This document shows, one piece after another, positions 18,131-26,330 of a DNA stretch of 64,000 bases. Origin of the DNA: Sphingobium limneticum (GTDB lineage: Bacteria; Pseudomonadota; Alphaproteobacteria; Sphingomonadales; Sphingomonadaceae). The stretch lies in assembly GCF_008710155.1 (NCBI RefSeq), contig NZ_VYPZ01000009.1, forward strand, positions 105,362 through 169,361, read 5' to 3'. Numbering within the stretch: position 1 is the first letter of the stretch; each line of letters starts with the position of its first letter. The notes under the pieces were generated by a model, which saw only the letters and a list, made by a program, of their open reading frames with translations, had not been told where the DNA came from and did no database searches. The translations under genes and the position numbers were made by a program.

Positions 18131-18579
18131 CCGCCTTTTACAGCGCCCTTGGTCAGCGCGCGCACGCCGTCCAGTTCGTTCACCAGCACGGCGCGATCCT
18201 GCTGCGCGACGGCGACCGCTTCGGCCGACCGGTCCGCCACATGGCGCGCGACCTGCGCGTCGATCTGGTGGCGGGCGGCGGCACAGGTGCCGGCATAGCT
18301 GCCCGACATGGGCGCGAAGCGGTGGATCGCCTTGCCAAAGGCGGGGATCGCCTGACCCTGGGCCGCGACCGCGCGATTGACGGTGACGTCGGCCTGCCAG
18401 CGGCAGACGGGTATGGCGCCGCGATTGGCAAAGCGCGGCTCGACTTCGCGCAGGCTGATCGCCGGCTGGGCATGATAGCTGGCGGTATAGGCCTGCGCGC
18501 CATGGCTGATGTCGGCGCTGTGGATGGTGCTGGGGGCAGCGGCAAGGGCCGCTACGCTGGATAGCAGGATAAGGAACAT
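18127..18579 (-). CDS. Small exported protein of unknown function
   Basis: The 150-residue product opens with a hydrophobic, signal-like N-terminus (MFLILLSSVAALAAAP). The mature part contains two cysteines (PVCRW and GTCAA) and no recognised domain. It is the upstream gene of a pair with the degenerate OmpR-type regulator (ATGA overlap). Coupled translation implies a shared role, perhaps an envelope factor co-expressed with its regulator. A UrcA-like assignment was considered but is not convincing. Confidence 0.65.
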   Translation of the reverse strand: MFLILLSSVAALAAAPSTIHSADISHGAQAYTASYHAQPAISLREVEPRFANRGAIPVCRWQADVTVNRAVAAQGQAIPAFGKAIHRFAPMSGSYAGTCAAARHQIDAQVARHVADRSAEAVAVAQQDRAVLVNELDGVRALTKGAVKGG

Positions 18580-18680
18580 GGATTTCTCCTCCGCAACATC
18601 TGCGCTCCGTTGGCCGGGCAGATGTGGATGCCAGAAGGATTAAGGCTGGCAAATGTCTCCGTAATTTGCCGGACGTAACA

Positions 18681-18714
18681 AATCATTGCTGAAGCCCGGT
18701 TTCAGGCAATGATT
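18681..18714 (-). terminator. Terminator-like hairpin of the exonuclease gene
   Basis: AATCATTGC at 18681-18689 pairs perfectly with GCAATGATT at 18706-18714, and the stem is extended inward by TGAA/TTCA. On the minus strand it begins at the stop codon of the exonuclease and is followed by TGTTA, a weak T tract. Weak intrinsic termination is likely. Confidence 0.6.
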
Positions 18715-19244
18715 CATTGCGCCGCCAGCAATATCGGCTGTGGCGCCGGCAGCACGACGCCGCGAATATGGGCGATCAGCGCGGACAGCCACAGCGCATC
18801 ACCGGCCGCGCGGTGCCGGGTCGCCCCCTGCCCATCGGCAAAGGCGACGGCAGCGCCGACGCGCGCTTCGTCCGCGCGCTCTTCATCGAACAGGGTCGCG
18901 ACATGCTGAATGGCAAAAGGCGACGGCGCTCCTGCCGCGGCGGCCAGCGTATCGAGCCAATATTGGTCGATCAGGCTGTCGGCCAGGACGCGGCAGCCCT
19001 GAGTCGCGGCGACCAGTTCGGCCAACACCACCGATGCGGGCAGCCCTTCCTGCGCGATTCGTTCACGGCTCAGGCCGTGCAACGCTTCGGCTTCGGGCGT
19101 CCAGTCCCATCCGGCCCAATCGTCATGCGGGCGGATCAACCAACTGCGCGACATGCCGCCATCCGCGATACCCACTTCGATCGGGTAGGACCGTCCATGG
19201 CGTGGCAGGCAGGACGCCTCGAAGTCGATAGTCATGATGTGCAA
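18714..19244 (-). CDS. 3'-5' exonuclease, DEDDh type
   Basis: The 176-residue protein has ExoI motif TIDFEASCLP with Asp and Glu, an ExoII region near ADSLIDQYWLD, and ExoIII as HRAAGD, the HxxxxD form. This is the DnaQ-like nuclease fold on its own, with no polymerase or helicase domain. It could act on single-stranded DNA or RNA ends. It is a single gene with its own hairpin terminator. The first Met of MHIMTIDFE is used; the second is an alternative. Confidence 0.85.
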   Translation of the reverse strand: MHIMTIDFEASCLPRHGRSYPIEVGIADGGMSRSWLIRPHDDWAGWDWTPEAEALHGLSRERIAQEGLPASVVLAELVAATQGCRVLADSLIDQYWLDTLAAAAGAPSPFAIQHVATLFDEERADEARVGAAVAFADGQGATRHRAAGDALWLSALIAHIRGVVLPAPQPILLAAQ

Positions 19245-19458
19245 GGCACAGCTCCATATATTCTCGTGCGGCCTGCCCTCTCCAGCATGTGCCGCGCGTT
19301 TTTCTATGCGCCCCTTTCGCCCGCAACTATGTCATGGCGAAGTCAATCGCCAGCCCCTTCAGCAAAAATCATATGGGTTGAAGCAGGGATGCGGCGAAAG
19401 GCGCGACGATGACGCCAATGTCTGCTAGTCGGCGGAAACCAAAGGGAAACACAGCGCC

Positions 19459-20427
19459 ATGACCGTCATCGCCGCCTATCTCTATCGCAACGGCCAGCGG
19501 GTCCGCCCGGTGGCGATCGACGAACGGATCGACTGCGCGCCCGACAAGTCCGAATTCATCTGGATCGGGATCGCCGACCCGACCAAGGACGAAATGCAGA
19601 TATTGGCGCGCACCTACGGCCTGCATCCGCTGGCGGTTGAGGATGCGATCAACGCCAACCAGTTGCCCAAGGTGGATATTTATGGCGACCAGCTGTTCGT
19701 GGTCGCGCGCACCGCCCATGTCGAGGGCGACGCCATCTGCTATGGCGAAACCGCCCTGTTCGTGGGTCACAGCCATATCATCAGCGTCCGCCATGGATCG
19801 GCCCGTGCCCATCTGGCGCTGCGCGAGGAGTTGGAGGCGGTGCCATCCCGGCTCGCGCAGGGGGTGGATTATGTGCTGCACGCCATCCTCGACTTCATCG
19901 TCGATGGCTATCTGCCGATCATCGAGGGGATCGAGGAGGAAGTGCTGGAGATGGAGCAGCAGATGATCGACCATTTCCTGCGCCGGGAAGACATCACCCG
20001 CATTTTCAGCCTGCGTCGCCAGTTGATCCGTTTCCAGCGCATATTGTTGCCGATGCAGGAGGTGGCGACCAAATTCGTGAAGATGGACCTGCCCTGCATC
20101 GATCCGGAAGCCCGCCCCTATTTCAGCGACGTGCGCGACCATGTCCGCCGCGTCCAGACGATGGTCGATGATCTGCGCGAAATCCTGAACAGCGTGTTCG
20201 AATCCAGCAATCTGCTGGAGCAGCAACGTACCGGCGACATCACTCGGCAACTGGCCGCCTGGGCCGCGATCCTGGCCGTGCCGACCGCGATCGCCGGCAT
20301 TTACGGCATGAATTTCGAGCATATGCCCGAACTCAAGAGCGTATATGGTTATCCGGTGGTGCTGGGCGTGATCGGCTTGGTCTGCACCCTGCTCTATAGC
20401 CGGTTCAAGAAGCTGAAGTGGCTGTAG
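19459..20427 (+). CDS. corA: CorA-family magnesium/divalent cation channel
   Basis: The 322-residue protein has a large cytoplasmic domain, a long helix (residues about 150-250) and two C-terminal membrane helices. Between them is the GMN signature in IAGIYGMNFEHMPEL, followed by the last helix VVLGVIGLVCTLLYSRF. CorA forms pentameric Mg2+ channels in the inner membrane. The start MTVIAAYLYRNGQRV fits family N-termini. Downstream, 20428-20566 contains no gene that I can support. Confidence 0.95.
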   Translation: MTVIAAYLYRNGQRVRPVAIDERIDCAPDKSEFIWIGIADPTKDEMQILARTYGLHPLAVEDAINANQLPKVDIYGDQLFVVARTAHVEGDAICYGETALFVGHSHIISVRHGSARAHLALREELEAVPSRLAQGVDYVLHAILDFIVDGYLPIIEGIEEEVLEMEQQMIDHFLRREDITRIFSLRRQLIRFQRILLPMQEVATKFVKMDLPCIDPEARPYFSDVRDHVRRVQTMVDDLREILNSVFESSNLLEQQRTGDITRQLAAWAAILAVPTAIAGIYGMNFEHMPELKSVYGYPVVLGVIGLVCTLLYSRFKKLKWL

Positions 20428-20566
20428 TCAGCAGCGGCGCGACCCTTCCGCGGATCACCAGTTCGTGCGGCAGATAGTCGTTCACTCATTGCCTATCCCC
20501 TGCCAGATGCATCGCCAGCGCCGCCATTACTGGCCGGTGTAGCGTCGGGCAGTCACACCCACTGGG

Positions 20567-21079
20567 TCAAACCCATTGGGCAAGCCAGTCCGCCAGCGCC
20601 TGCGGCGTCATGTGGCGCGCATCGGACAGCGCGAACAGATGGCCATCGTTCAGCAACCGGTCGGTCTTGGGATCGACCACCAGCAGCGCCGGCACTCCCT
20701 TCAGCTTGTCGATGCCATAATGGCCGGCAATCTGCTGATTCTTGTTCAGCCGGCCGATATCGACCGTCACCACCTCATAATGGCGTTGCAGGAACGCCTT
20801 GACCTCCGGCAGATCGAACACGCCGGCCAGCACGCGGCAATCGGGGCACCAATTGCCGCCTAGGTCGATCAGCAGTCGCTTGCCCTTGGCCCGTGCGCGC
20901 GCCTTGGCGGCGGCGACATCCCGGTCGGCATCGGCCTTTTCGTCATAGGGCAAGGGTAGCGGCTGGCGCAGCGCCTCAAGGCTTGTTGCCGCCACCTTCG
21001 GCGCCCGTGCCGCCTGCAATGGCGCAACCGCGACAACACCCAATGCCAAGATCGTCCCGAAACCGATAACCGCTTTCAC
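20567..21079 (-). CDS. Exported thioredoxin-fold protein
   Basis: The 170-residue protein has a signal-like N-terminus (MKAVIGFGTILALGVVAVAP). A thioredoxin domain follows with active site LIDLGGNWCPDCRVL (CPDC) near residues 90-104 and the cis-Pro segment LKGVPALLVVDPKT. It probably acts as a periplasmic thiol reductase or oxidase. The gene faces away from the ParD-like/MAP operon, so both promoters lie in 21080-21265. Confidence 0.88.
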   Translation of the reverse strand: MKAVIGFGTILALGVVAVAPLQAARAPKVAATSLEALRQPLPLPYDEKADADRDVAAAKARARAKGKRLLIDLGGNWCPDCRVLAGVFDLPEVKAFLQRHYEVVTVDIGRLNKNQQIAGHYGIDKLKGVPALLVVDPKTDRLLNDGHLFALSDARHMTPQALADWLAQWV

Positions 21080-21217
21080 ATGTCACTCCCGATACAGTCG
21101 GGGCACAATGTCGCCGGCCCGGCCCGCGATATAATGAGAATCCCTCATAAGCCGGCCGGCCATGCTCAACCCAGGCACATGATCGCCGATGTGGCGCCCA
21201 CCCTTGCCATCTGCGCC

Positions 21218-21259
21218 ATCCGGAATATATGAAGCATATATGATTCATATATTCCGGAT
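21218..21259. promoter_or_regulatory. 16-bp inverted repeat operator before the ParD-like/MAP operon
   Basis: A perfect 16-bp inverted repeat (ATCCGGAATATATGAA at 21218-21233 with its complement at 21244-21259) surrounds a 10-nt centre that carries a third related half-site (CATATATGAT). It ends 6 nt before the ATG of the ParD-like gene and covers the ribosome-binding region. Ribbon-helix-helix antitoxins typically bind such repeated half-sites and repress their own operon. Confidence 0.8.
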
Positions 21260-21265
21260 GATCTG

Positions 21266-21478
21266 ATGGGCATCGTCAATATAGAAGATGAGCTGCACGA
21301 GCAGCTGCGCAAGGCCAGCAAGGCGTCCTACCGATCGATCAACGCGCAGGCCGCCTTCTGGATCAGGATCGGCATGCTGTGCGAAATGAACCCGCAGATG
21401 AGCTTTCAGCAGATCGTTGCGCGCGAATATAAGGAGGCGGGCGTCGATCCCGCCATCGTCGCGGTGCCGGCGGGATGA
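21266..21478 (+). CDS. ParD-like ribbon-helix-helix regulator
   Basis: The 70-residue protein has an N-terminal RHH strand (MGIVNIEDELHEQLRKASKA) followed by a helix pair with SINAQAAFWIRIGMLCEMNP, as in the ParD-like family. It overlaps the methionine aminopeptidase gene by 4 nt (ATGA). The perfect palindrome just upstream suggests that it represses its own operon. No ParE toxin is next to it; the coupled partner is the peptidase. Whether it also binds the peptidase is unknown. Confidence 0.85.
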   Translation: MGIVNIEDELHEQLRKASKASYRSINAQAAFWIRIGMLCEMNPQMSFQQIVAREYKEAGVDPAIVAVPAG

Positions 21479-22254
21479 TCAAGACCCCTGCCGAAATCGA
21501 GATCATGGCGGAGGCCGGCCGCCTGCTGGCGTCGGTCTTCACCTGGCTCGACGACCAGCCGCTTGCCGGTCGCACGACGATGGACGTGAACGATGCGGTC
21601 GAGCGCCTGATCGTCGACCAGTTGCAGGCGCGGCCCGCCAGCAAGGGCCAATATGGCTATGGCTTCGTCCTCAACTGCTCGATCAACCATGTCGTCTGCC
21701 ATGGCGTCCCCTCGACGCAGGAAGTGCTGCGCGCAGGCGACATCGTCAATTTCGACATCACGCTGGAAAAGGGCGGCTATATCGCCGATTCCAGCAAGAC
21801 CTACATGATCGGCGACGTGACGCCCGCCGCCCGCCGGCTGGTGAAGACCACTTATGACGCGTTGTGGCAGGGCATCGGCGTGGTCCGACCCGGCGCACGC
21901 CTGGGCGATATCGGCCATGCGATCGAGCGTCACGCCAAACGCGCCGGCTATTCGATCGTGCGCGACTATTGTGGCCATGGCATCGGCACCGAAATGCACG
22001 AAGACCCGCAGATCCTGCATTTCGGCAAGCCCGGCAGCGGCATGATGTTGAAGGAAGGCATGGTCTTCACGATCGAGCCGATGCTGAACCAGGGTCGCCG
22101 CATGGTACGCACGGAGGATGACGGCTGGACCGTCGTCACCACCGACGGCAAGCTGTCCGCCCAGTTCGAACATACGGTGGCGGTCACGGCGACCGGCGTC
22201 CGCGTCCTGACCCTGCGCCCGGACGAAAAACCGCCCGCGCTTGCGCGAGGTTAG
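21475..22254 (+). CDS. map: Methionine aminopeptidase, type I
   Basis: The 259-residue enzyme keeps the five metal ligands of type I MAP. The two Asp are in IVNFDITLEKGGYIADSSKTY, the His is in GHGIGTEMHEDPQ, and the two Glu are in TIEPML and SAQFEHTVAV. It removes the initiator Met from nascent proteins. It is translationally coupled to the ParD-like gene, a pairing seen in other proteobacteria. Some core residues differ from housekeeping MAPs (NCSINHVVCHGVP), so this may be a second, regulated copy. Confidence 0.93.
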   Translation: MIKTPAEIEIMAEAGRLLASVFTWLDDQPLAGRTTMDVNDAVERLIVDQLQARPASKGQYGYGFVLNCSINHVVCHGVPSTQEVLRAGDIVNFDITLEKGGYIADSSKTYMIGDVTPAARRLVKTTYDALWQGIGVVRPGARLGDIGHAIERHAKRAGYSIVRDYCGHGIGTEMHEDPQILHFGKPGSGMMLKEGMVFTIEPMLNQGRRMVRTEDDGWTVVTTDGKLSAQFEHTVAVTATGVRVLTLRPDEKPPALARG

Positions 22255-22298
22255 CCAAGCGGGCGGATGCCCACGCCGGCGCATGAGACTGTAAAAGA

Positions 22299-22375
22299 TG
22301 GTGCACCCGACGGGATTCGAACCCATGGCCCTTAGATTAGGAATCTAATGCTCTATCCTGCTGAGCTACGGGTGC
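22299..22375 (-). tRNA. tRNA-Arg (anticodon CCT)
   Basis: The 77-nt cloverleaf reads 5'-GCACCCG with a matching CGGGTGC acceptor arm and an encoded 3' CCA (22299-22301). The D arm is GCTCAGCAGGATAGAGC, the anticodon stem TTAGA/TCTAA encloses loop TTCCTAA (anticodon CCT), and the T arm has GGTTCGAATCC. It reads AGG codons. It lies 44 nt past the map stop and 49 nt past the DUF1178 stop. Confidence 0.97.
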
Positions 22376-22424
22376 CCGGCGACGGCTCTATTGCGCGATG
22401 GCGCGCCGGTCAATTCTCGGCCGG

Positions 22425-22904
22425 TCAATTCTTCGCTTGCGGCGGGATGACCGGGAAAGGCAGCGGCGCGACCTCGACACCTTCTGCGATCAGCGCCTTG
22501 GCCTCGGCCGGGGCGACCTCGCCATGAATGCTGCTGCGGGCCTGCTCGCCATAATGCATGGCGCGGGCCTGCTCGGCAAAGCCGCGCCCGACCCAGGTGG
22601 AGCCTTCCAGCGCCTTGGCCTGCGCCTGCCCCAACGCTTCGACCAGCGCCTGCATCTTCGCCTGATCCGCGACATTCATGACCGGCGCCGTCGGCTCGGC
22701 TTGCGCAACGGGCGCGACCTCGGTCCGGCTATTGCCCTTCGCGCCGACTGCAGGCGCCATCACCGCCTTAGTCACATCCGCGTCGCCGCACAGGGGACAA
22801 GTCAGCAGCCCCCGCGCCTTCTGATCCTCATAATCGGTGCTGGACCCGAACCATGCTTCGAACACATGGCCCTGACCAGCGCATTTCAGGTCGAATACGA
22901 TCAC
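22425..22904 (-). CDS. DUF1178 family protein
   Basis: The 159-residue protein begins MIVFDLKCAGQGHVFEAWFG and has a zinc-ribbon-like pair of cysteines (LTCPLCGDADVTK) with an earlier Cys in LKCAGQGH. These are characteristic of DUF1178. Its function is unknown. It overlaps the nitrilase-family gene by 4 nt and is the last gene of a four-gene minus-strand set (ComF, glutaredoxin, nitrilase, DUF1178). Confidence 0.92.
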   Translation of the reverse strand: MIVFDLKCAGQGHVFEAWFGSSTDYEDQKARGLLTCPLCGDADVTKAVMAPAVGAKGNSRTEVAPVAQAEPTAPVMNVADQAKMQALVEALGQAQAKALEGSTWVGRGFAEQARAMHYGEQARSSIHGEVAPAEAKALIAEGVEVAPLPFPVIPPQAKN

Positions 22905-23740
22905 GAAACAGTCACGTCCCTGGGTATCACACGGCGGTTGGCGATGGCGGGCACGCGCCCGCGCACATCCCCTATGCGCGACAGGTCGATGTCTGCAAGT
23001 CCCAGCCCCGCCGTCTCGCCCATGTCGAGCAGTATCTCGCCCCAGGGGTCGATCACCACACTATGGCCATAGGTGATGCGGCCATCCTGATGGCTGCCCA
23101 CCTGCGCCGTCGCGATGACATAGCATCCCGCCTCGATCGCCCGCGCGCGCAGCAGCACATGCCAATGCGCCTGCCCCGTCGGCACGGTGAAGGCGGCCGG
23201 CGCCAGCAGGATCGTCGCGCCCGCATTGGTCAGCGCCCGGTACAGATCGGGGAAGCGCATGTCGTAGCAGATGGAGAAGCCCATCCGCCCCCATGGGGTA
23301 TCGGCCGCGACCACCTGCTCGCCCGGCCCATAGACCGAGGATTCGCGCCAGCTTTCCCCCGTCGCCAGATCGACGTCGAACAGATGGATCTTGTCGTAGC
23401 GCGCCCGGATGTCGCCCGTATTGTCGATCAGGAAGCTGCGATTGGCCCAACGCCCGTCGGCCCGCTCGTCCTTCAGCGGCAGCGACCCGATATGCACCCA
23501 CAGCCCTTCGCGCGCCGCAGCCTCCCGCACGGCGGCCAGCACCACATCCTCCGCTTCGTTGCGCAGCGTGTTCGCCGCCCGCGCCCGATCGCGGTCCAGG
23601 CATCCAGCCATTTCGGGGGTGAACAGCATGTCCGCCCCCTCGCCCTTCGCCCGCTTCACCATCTCCACGATGGCGGCGGCGTTGGCGACAGGATCGACCC
23701 CGCTGGTCATCTGGAACAGGGCGGCGCGCAACTTGCTCAT
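22901..23740 (-). CDS. Carbon-nitrogen hydrolase (nitrilase superfamily, Nit1-like)
   Basis: The 279-residue enzyme shows the catalytic triad of the superfamily. The Glu is in LFTPEMAGC, the Lys in RYDKIHLFD, and the Cys in GFSICYDMRFPDLY. The closest assignment is the Nit1/deaminated-glutathione amidase group, which repairs alpha-keto products of glutathione. The operon partner glutaredoxin fits that theme. The 4-nt overlap with the glutaredoxin gene indicates coupled translation. Confidence 0.93.
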   Translation of the reverse strand: MSKLRAALFQMTSGVDPVANAAAIVEMVKRAKGEGADMLFTPEMAGCLDRDRARAANTLRNEAEDVVLAAVREAAAREGLWVHIGSLPLKDERADGRWANRSFLIDNTGDIRARYDKIHLFDVDLATGESWRESSVYGPGEQVVAADTPWGRMGFSICYDMRFPDLYRALTNAGATILLAPAAFTVPTGQAHWHVLLRARAIEAGCYVIATAQVGSHQDGRITYGHSVVIDPWGEILLDMGETAGLGLADIDLSRIGDVRGRVPAIANRRVIPRDVTVS

Positions 23741-23994
23741 AGGCCCAGCAACGCGTCCAGCTTGCCCGCCCGGTTCAGCGCGGACAGGTCGTCGCTGCCG
23801 CCGATATGGGCGCCGTCGATGAAGATTTGCGGCACGCTGGACCGGCCGGGGGCGCGCTCCAGCATTTCCTCGCGCTTGGGGCCGCCCAGCGTGATGTCAT
23901 ATTCCTCGAACGACACGCCCTTGTCGGTCAGCAGCGCCTTGGCCCGCGCGCAATAGCCGCACCAGTCCTTGGTATAGATTTCAACCTTCGCCAT
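23737..23994 (-). CDS. grxC: Glutaredoxin 3
   Basis: The 85-residue dithiol glutaredoxin has active site DWCGYCARAK, the cis-Pro RSSVPQIFIDG and the glycine pair HIGGSDDL. It reduces protein disulfides and mixed glutathione disulfides in the cytoplasm. The start is the ATG at 23994; longer in-frame starts precede it, but the family begins at MAKVEIYTK. It overlaps the nitrilase gene by 4 nt. Confidence 0.95.
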   Translation of the reverse strand: MAKVEIYTKDWCGYCARAKALLTDKGVSFEEYDITLGGPKREEMLERAPGRSSVPQIFIDGAHIGGSDDLSALNRAGKLDALLGL

Positions 23995-24051
23995 GATATC
24001 CGGAAACTCCTTATATATACGGCAAATTGGGTGATCGCACCGCTTTGTCAA

Positions 24052-24798
24052 TCAAAGGCTGTCGGCGACAGCGTCGGGAAGCACCCGCGCCCAGCAGAGC
24101 AGCCGCACGTCCGTCGCCCCGCCGCGCTTCAGCATCTTCGCGCAGGCGGCGGCCGTCGCGCCACTGGTATGGACATCGTCGATCAGCAATATGCGCCGGC
24201 CCTTGACCGCTTGCCCGGCCCCCAGCGCAAAGGCGCCCCGCACCATCTTCGCCCGCTGTTTCGGGTTCATGCCCCGCAGCGGCGCCGTGCGCTTCACGCG
24301 CCGCAACGCCTGTTTCTCCACCGGCCAGCCGGTCAGCCGCCCCAGATGATCGGCGATCAGCGCCGACTGGTTGAAACCCCGGTTCCACAGCCGCCAGCGG
24401 TGCAGCGGCACCGGCACGATCAGCGCCTCCTCATCCCCCACATGCCGCAACATCTGTCGCGCGATCAGCCGGGCAAGGCCGATGCGCCGCCCATATTTCA
24501 AACGCAGCGCCACCGTTCGCGCCACATCGCCATAGGCCAGCACCGCCCGCGCACTATCCCATGGCGGCGGATCGGCCATGCAGCCGCCGCATTCCGCGCC
24601 CTCCCCCATCTCGTGCGGGAAGGGCACGCCGCACCGCGCGCAGCAGGGCTCGCCCAGAAATTCCATCCCGCCCCAGCAGGGGAGGCAGAAAGCGAAATCC
24701 TCCCCCACGATGGCGCCGCATCCGGGGCATCGCGGCGGCAGCGCATAATCGACCGCAGGCCACAAAAGCCCCTTGAGAAGCGGGAGGACAGGCATCAT
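24052..24798 (-). CDS. ComF family protein (phosphoribosyltransferase-like)
   Basis: The ~248-residue protein has an N-terminal zinc finger with several CxxC pairs (LPPRCPGCGAIVGEDFAFCLPC and PCCARCGVPFP). A PRPP-binding type I phosphoribosyltransferase loop follows (ILLIDDVHTSGATAAACA). ComF supports DNA uptake in competent bacteria, but homologues are widespread. The ATG at 24798 is chosen because AAGG lies 7 nt before it; a longer version begins at 24831. It is divergent from the methyltransferase gene. Confidence 0.9.
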   Translation of the reverse strand: MMPVLPLLKGLLWPAVDYALPPRCPGCGAIVGEDFAFCLPCWGGMEFLGEPCCARCGVPFPHEMGEGAECGGCMADPPPWDSARAVLAYGDVARTVALRLKYGRRIGLARLIARQMLRHVGDEEALIVPVPLHRWRLWNRGFNQSALIADHLGRLTGWPVEKQALRRVKRTAPLRGMNPKQRAKMVRGAFALGAGQAVKGRRILLIDDVHTSGATAAACAKMLKRGGATDVRLLCWARVLPDAVADSL

Positions 24799-24839
24799 CT
24801 GCCTTGTCCGCACTTCGCGCCCGATGCACAAGGCCCACC

Positions 24840-25691
24840 ATGGACTCCCGCCCCGACATTTTCGACCGCGCCCGACGCGCGCGCCACCGCGACCGCATGT
24901 TGCCCGCCTTCGCCGACCATGACTTTCTCTACCGTGCGATGCTGGACGAGTTGCTCGACCGGCTGGGCGACGTCCAGCGCGACCTGCCCGAAGTCCTCCT
25001 GATCGGCTGTCCGGACGGCAGCGCCAAGGCGGCGCTGGAAGCCATGGGCAAGCGCGTCGCCTGTGCCGATCCCGGCTTTCTCGCGGCGAAAAGCCTCGGC
25101 GGCGTGCAGGCGGACGAAGACGCCCTGCCCTTTGCCGACGACAGTTTCGACTTGGTGATCGCCTGCGGCACGCTCGACAGCGTCAACGACCTGCCCGGCG
25201 CGCTGATCCTGATGCGGCGCGTGTTGCGCCCCGACGGGCTGATGCTGTCGGCCTTCGCCGGCGCCGGCAGCCTGCCCCGGCTCAAGGCGGCCCTGCTCGC
25301 GGCAGAAGGCGACCGGCCCGGCCAGCATGTCCATCCGCAGGTCGATGTGCGATCGGCCGGCGATCTATTGAGCCGCGCCGGCTTCGCCATGCCGGTCGCG
25401 GACGGCGACGTGCTGAACATCCGCTATGGCGATGTGGTGCGGCTGATGCATGATTTGCGCGGCATGGGCGCGGGCAATGCGCTGGAGACGCGCGCGCCTG
25501 CCCTGACACGCGATGTGCTGATGCGCGCGGCCGGCCATTTCGCCGGCGCCGCCGACCCGGACGGCCGCACCGCCGAACAGATGGCGATCGTTTATCTCTC
25601 CGGCTGGAAACCCGACCCCAGCCAGGCCGCTCCCGCCAAACGCGGCAGCGCCACGGTATCGCTGGCGGCGGCGTTGAAGGGGAAGGGATAG
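24840..25691 (+). CDS. SAM-dependent methyltransferase (class I)
   Basis: The 283-residue protein begins MDSRPDIFDRARRARHRDRM. A Rossmann domain contains VLLIGCPDGSAKAAL (motif I), an acidic turn after VACADPGF, and LPFADDSFDLVIACGTLDSVNDL, then the helix FFLRP-type segment LMRRVLRPDGLMLSAFAG. The closest common family is the BioC-like methyltransferase group. Its substrate cannot be read from the sequence. It starts only 41 nt from the divergent ComF start. Confidence 0.88.
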   Translation: MDSRPDIFDRARRARHRDRMLPAFADHDFLYRAMLDELLDRLGDVQRDLPEVLLIGCPDGSAKAALEAMGKRVACADPGFLAAKSLGGVQADEDALPFADDSFDLVIACGTLDSVNDLPGALILMRRVLRPDGLMLSAFAGAGSLPRLKAALLAAEGDRPGQHVHPQVDVRSAGDLLSRAGFAMPVADGDVLNIRYGDVVRLMHDLRGMGAGNALETRAPALTRDVLMRAAGHFAGAADPDGRTAEQMAIVYLSGWKPDPSQAAPAKRGSATVSLAAALKGKG

Positions 25692-25754
25692 CGACACCTT
25701 GCGTCGGCACGGCCGAATGATTAGTTTTCAATCAGACCGATCGGAAACCCACCC

Positions 25755-26021
25755 ATGCCTGCCACCCGCGTCATCACCGCGCATGTCCCGACCGATCTGG
25801 CCGATCAGGTCGATGCCCTGGCCGATCGCCTCGATCGGTCGCGCGGATGGATCATGAAGCAGGCACTCTCCGCTTGGGTCGATCAGGAAGAAATGCGTCA
25901 TCAGATGACGCTCGAAGCCCTGGCCGATGTCGAGGCGGGACAGTTGATCGACCATGCAGCCATGCTCGCCTGGGCGCAAAGCCTCTCCACCGACGAACCG
26001 CTGACGCCCCCTCATCTGTGA
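25755..26021 (+). CDS. CopG/RHH-type antitoxin
   Basis: The 88-residue protein begins with an RHH strand and helices: TRVITAHVPTDLADQVDALA then LDRSRGWIMKQALSAWVDQE. The C-terminal tail likely binds the toxin. It overlaps the RelE/ParE-type toxin by 4 nt (GTGA). An imperfect palindrome TGATT-N7-AATCA at 25718-25734, just upstream, is a candidate operator. Its role is neutralising the toxin and autoregulation. Confidence 0.88.
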   Translation: MPATRVITAHVPTDLADQVDALADRLDRSRGWIMKQALSAWVDQEEMRHQMTLEALADVEAGQLIDHAAMLAWAQSLSTDEPLTPPHL

Positions 26022-26302
26022 AGATCGTCTGGACCAGCAAGGCCGCATCCGACCTTGTGCGTCTTCACGATCATTTGAAGCCCGTCGCGCCGGATGCTGC
26101 CGCGCGCATCGTTCAGATGCTTGCGGCCGCGCCATCCCGCCTGATCGACTATCCCCGGATCGGCGAAAGACTGGACGCCTATGATCAGCGCGAAGTCCGC
26201 CGCATCATCGTGGGACATTATGAAATGCGCTATGCCGTGGAGGGGGAGCGGATCGTGATCTTGCGGTTATGGCATTGCCGGGAAGATAGAGGGCGGGCCT
26301 GA
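26018..26302 (+). CDS. RelE/ParE-family toxin
   Basis: The 94-residue protein starts at a GTG inside the antitoxin stop region and reads KIVWTSKAASDLVRLHDHL. It continues with the ParE-like core (PRIGERLDAYDQREVRRIIVGHYEMRYAVEGERIVILRLWHCREDR). The strands, the Arg pair and the final RLWH-REDR segment are typical of ParE-like toxins. These either poison gyrase or cut ribosome-bound mRNA; the sequence does not say which. Both partners are intact, so the pair is probably functional. Confidence 0.9.
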   Translation: MKIVWTSKAASDLVRLHDHLKPVAPDAAARIVQMLAAAPSRLIDYPRIGERLDAYDQREVRRIIVGHYEMRYAVEGERIVILRLWHCREDRGRA

Positions 26303-26330
26303 CGCCCGCCCTCCCGCGCCTCTCCTCTAT

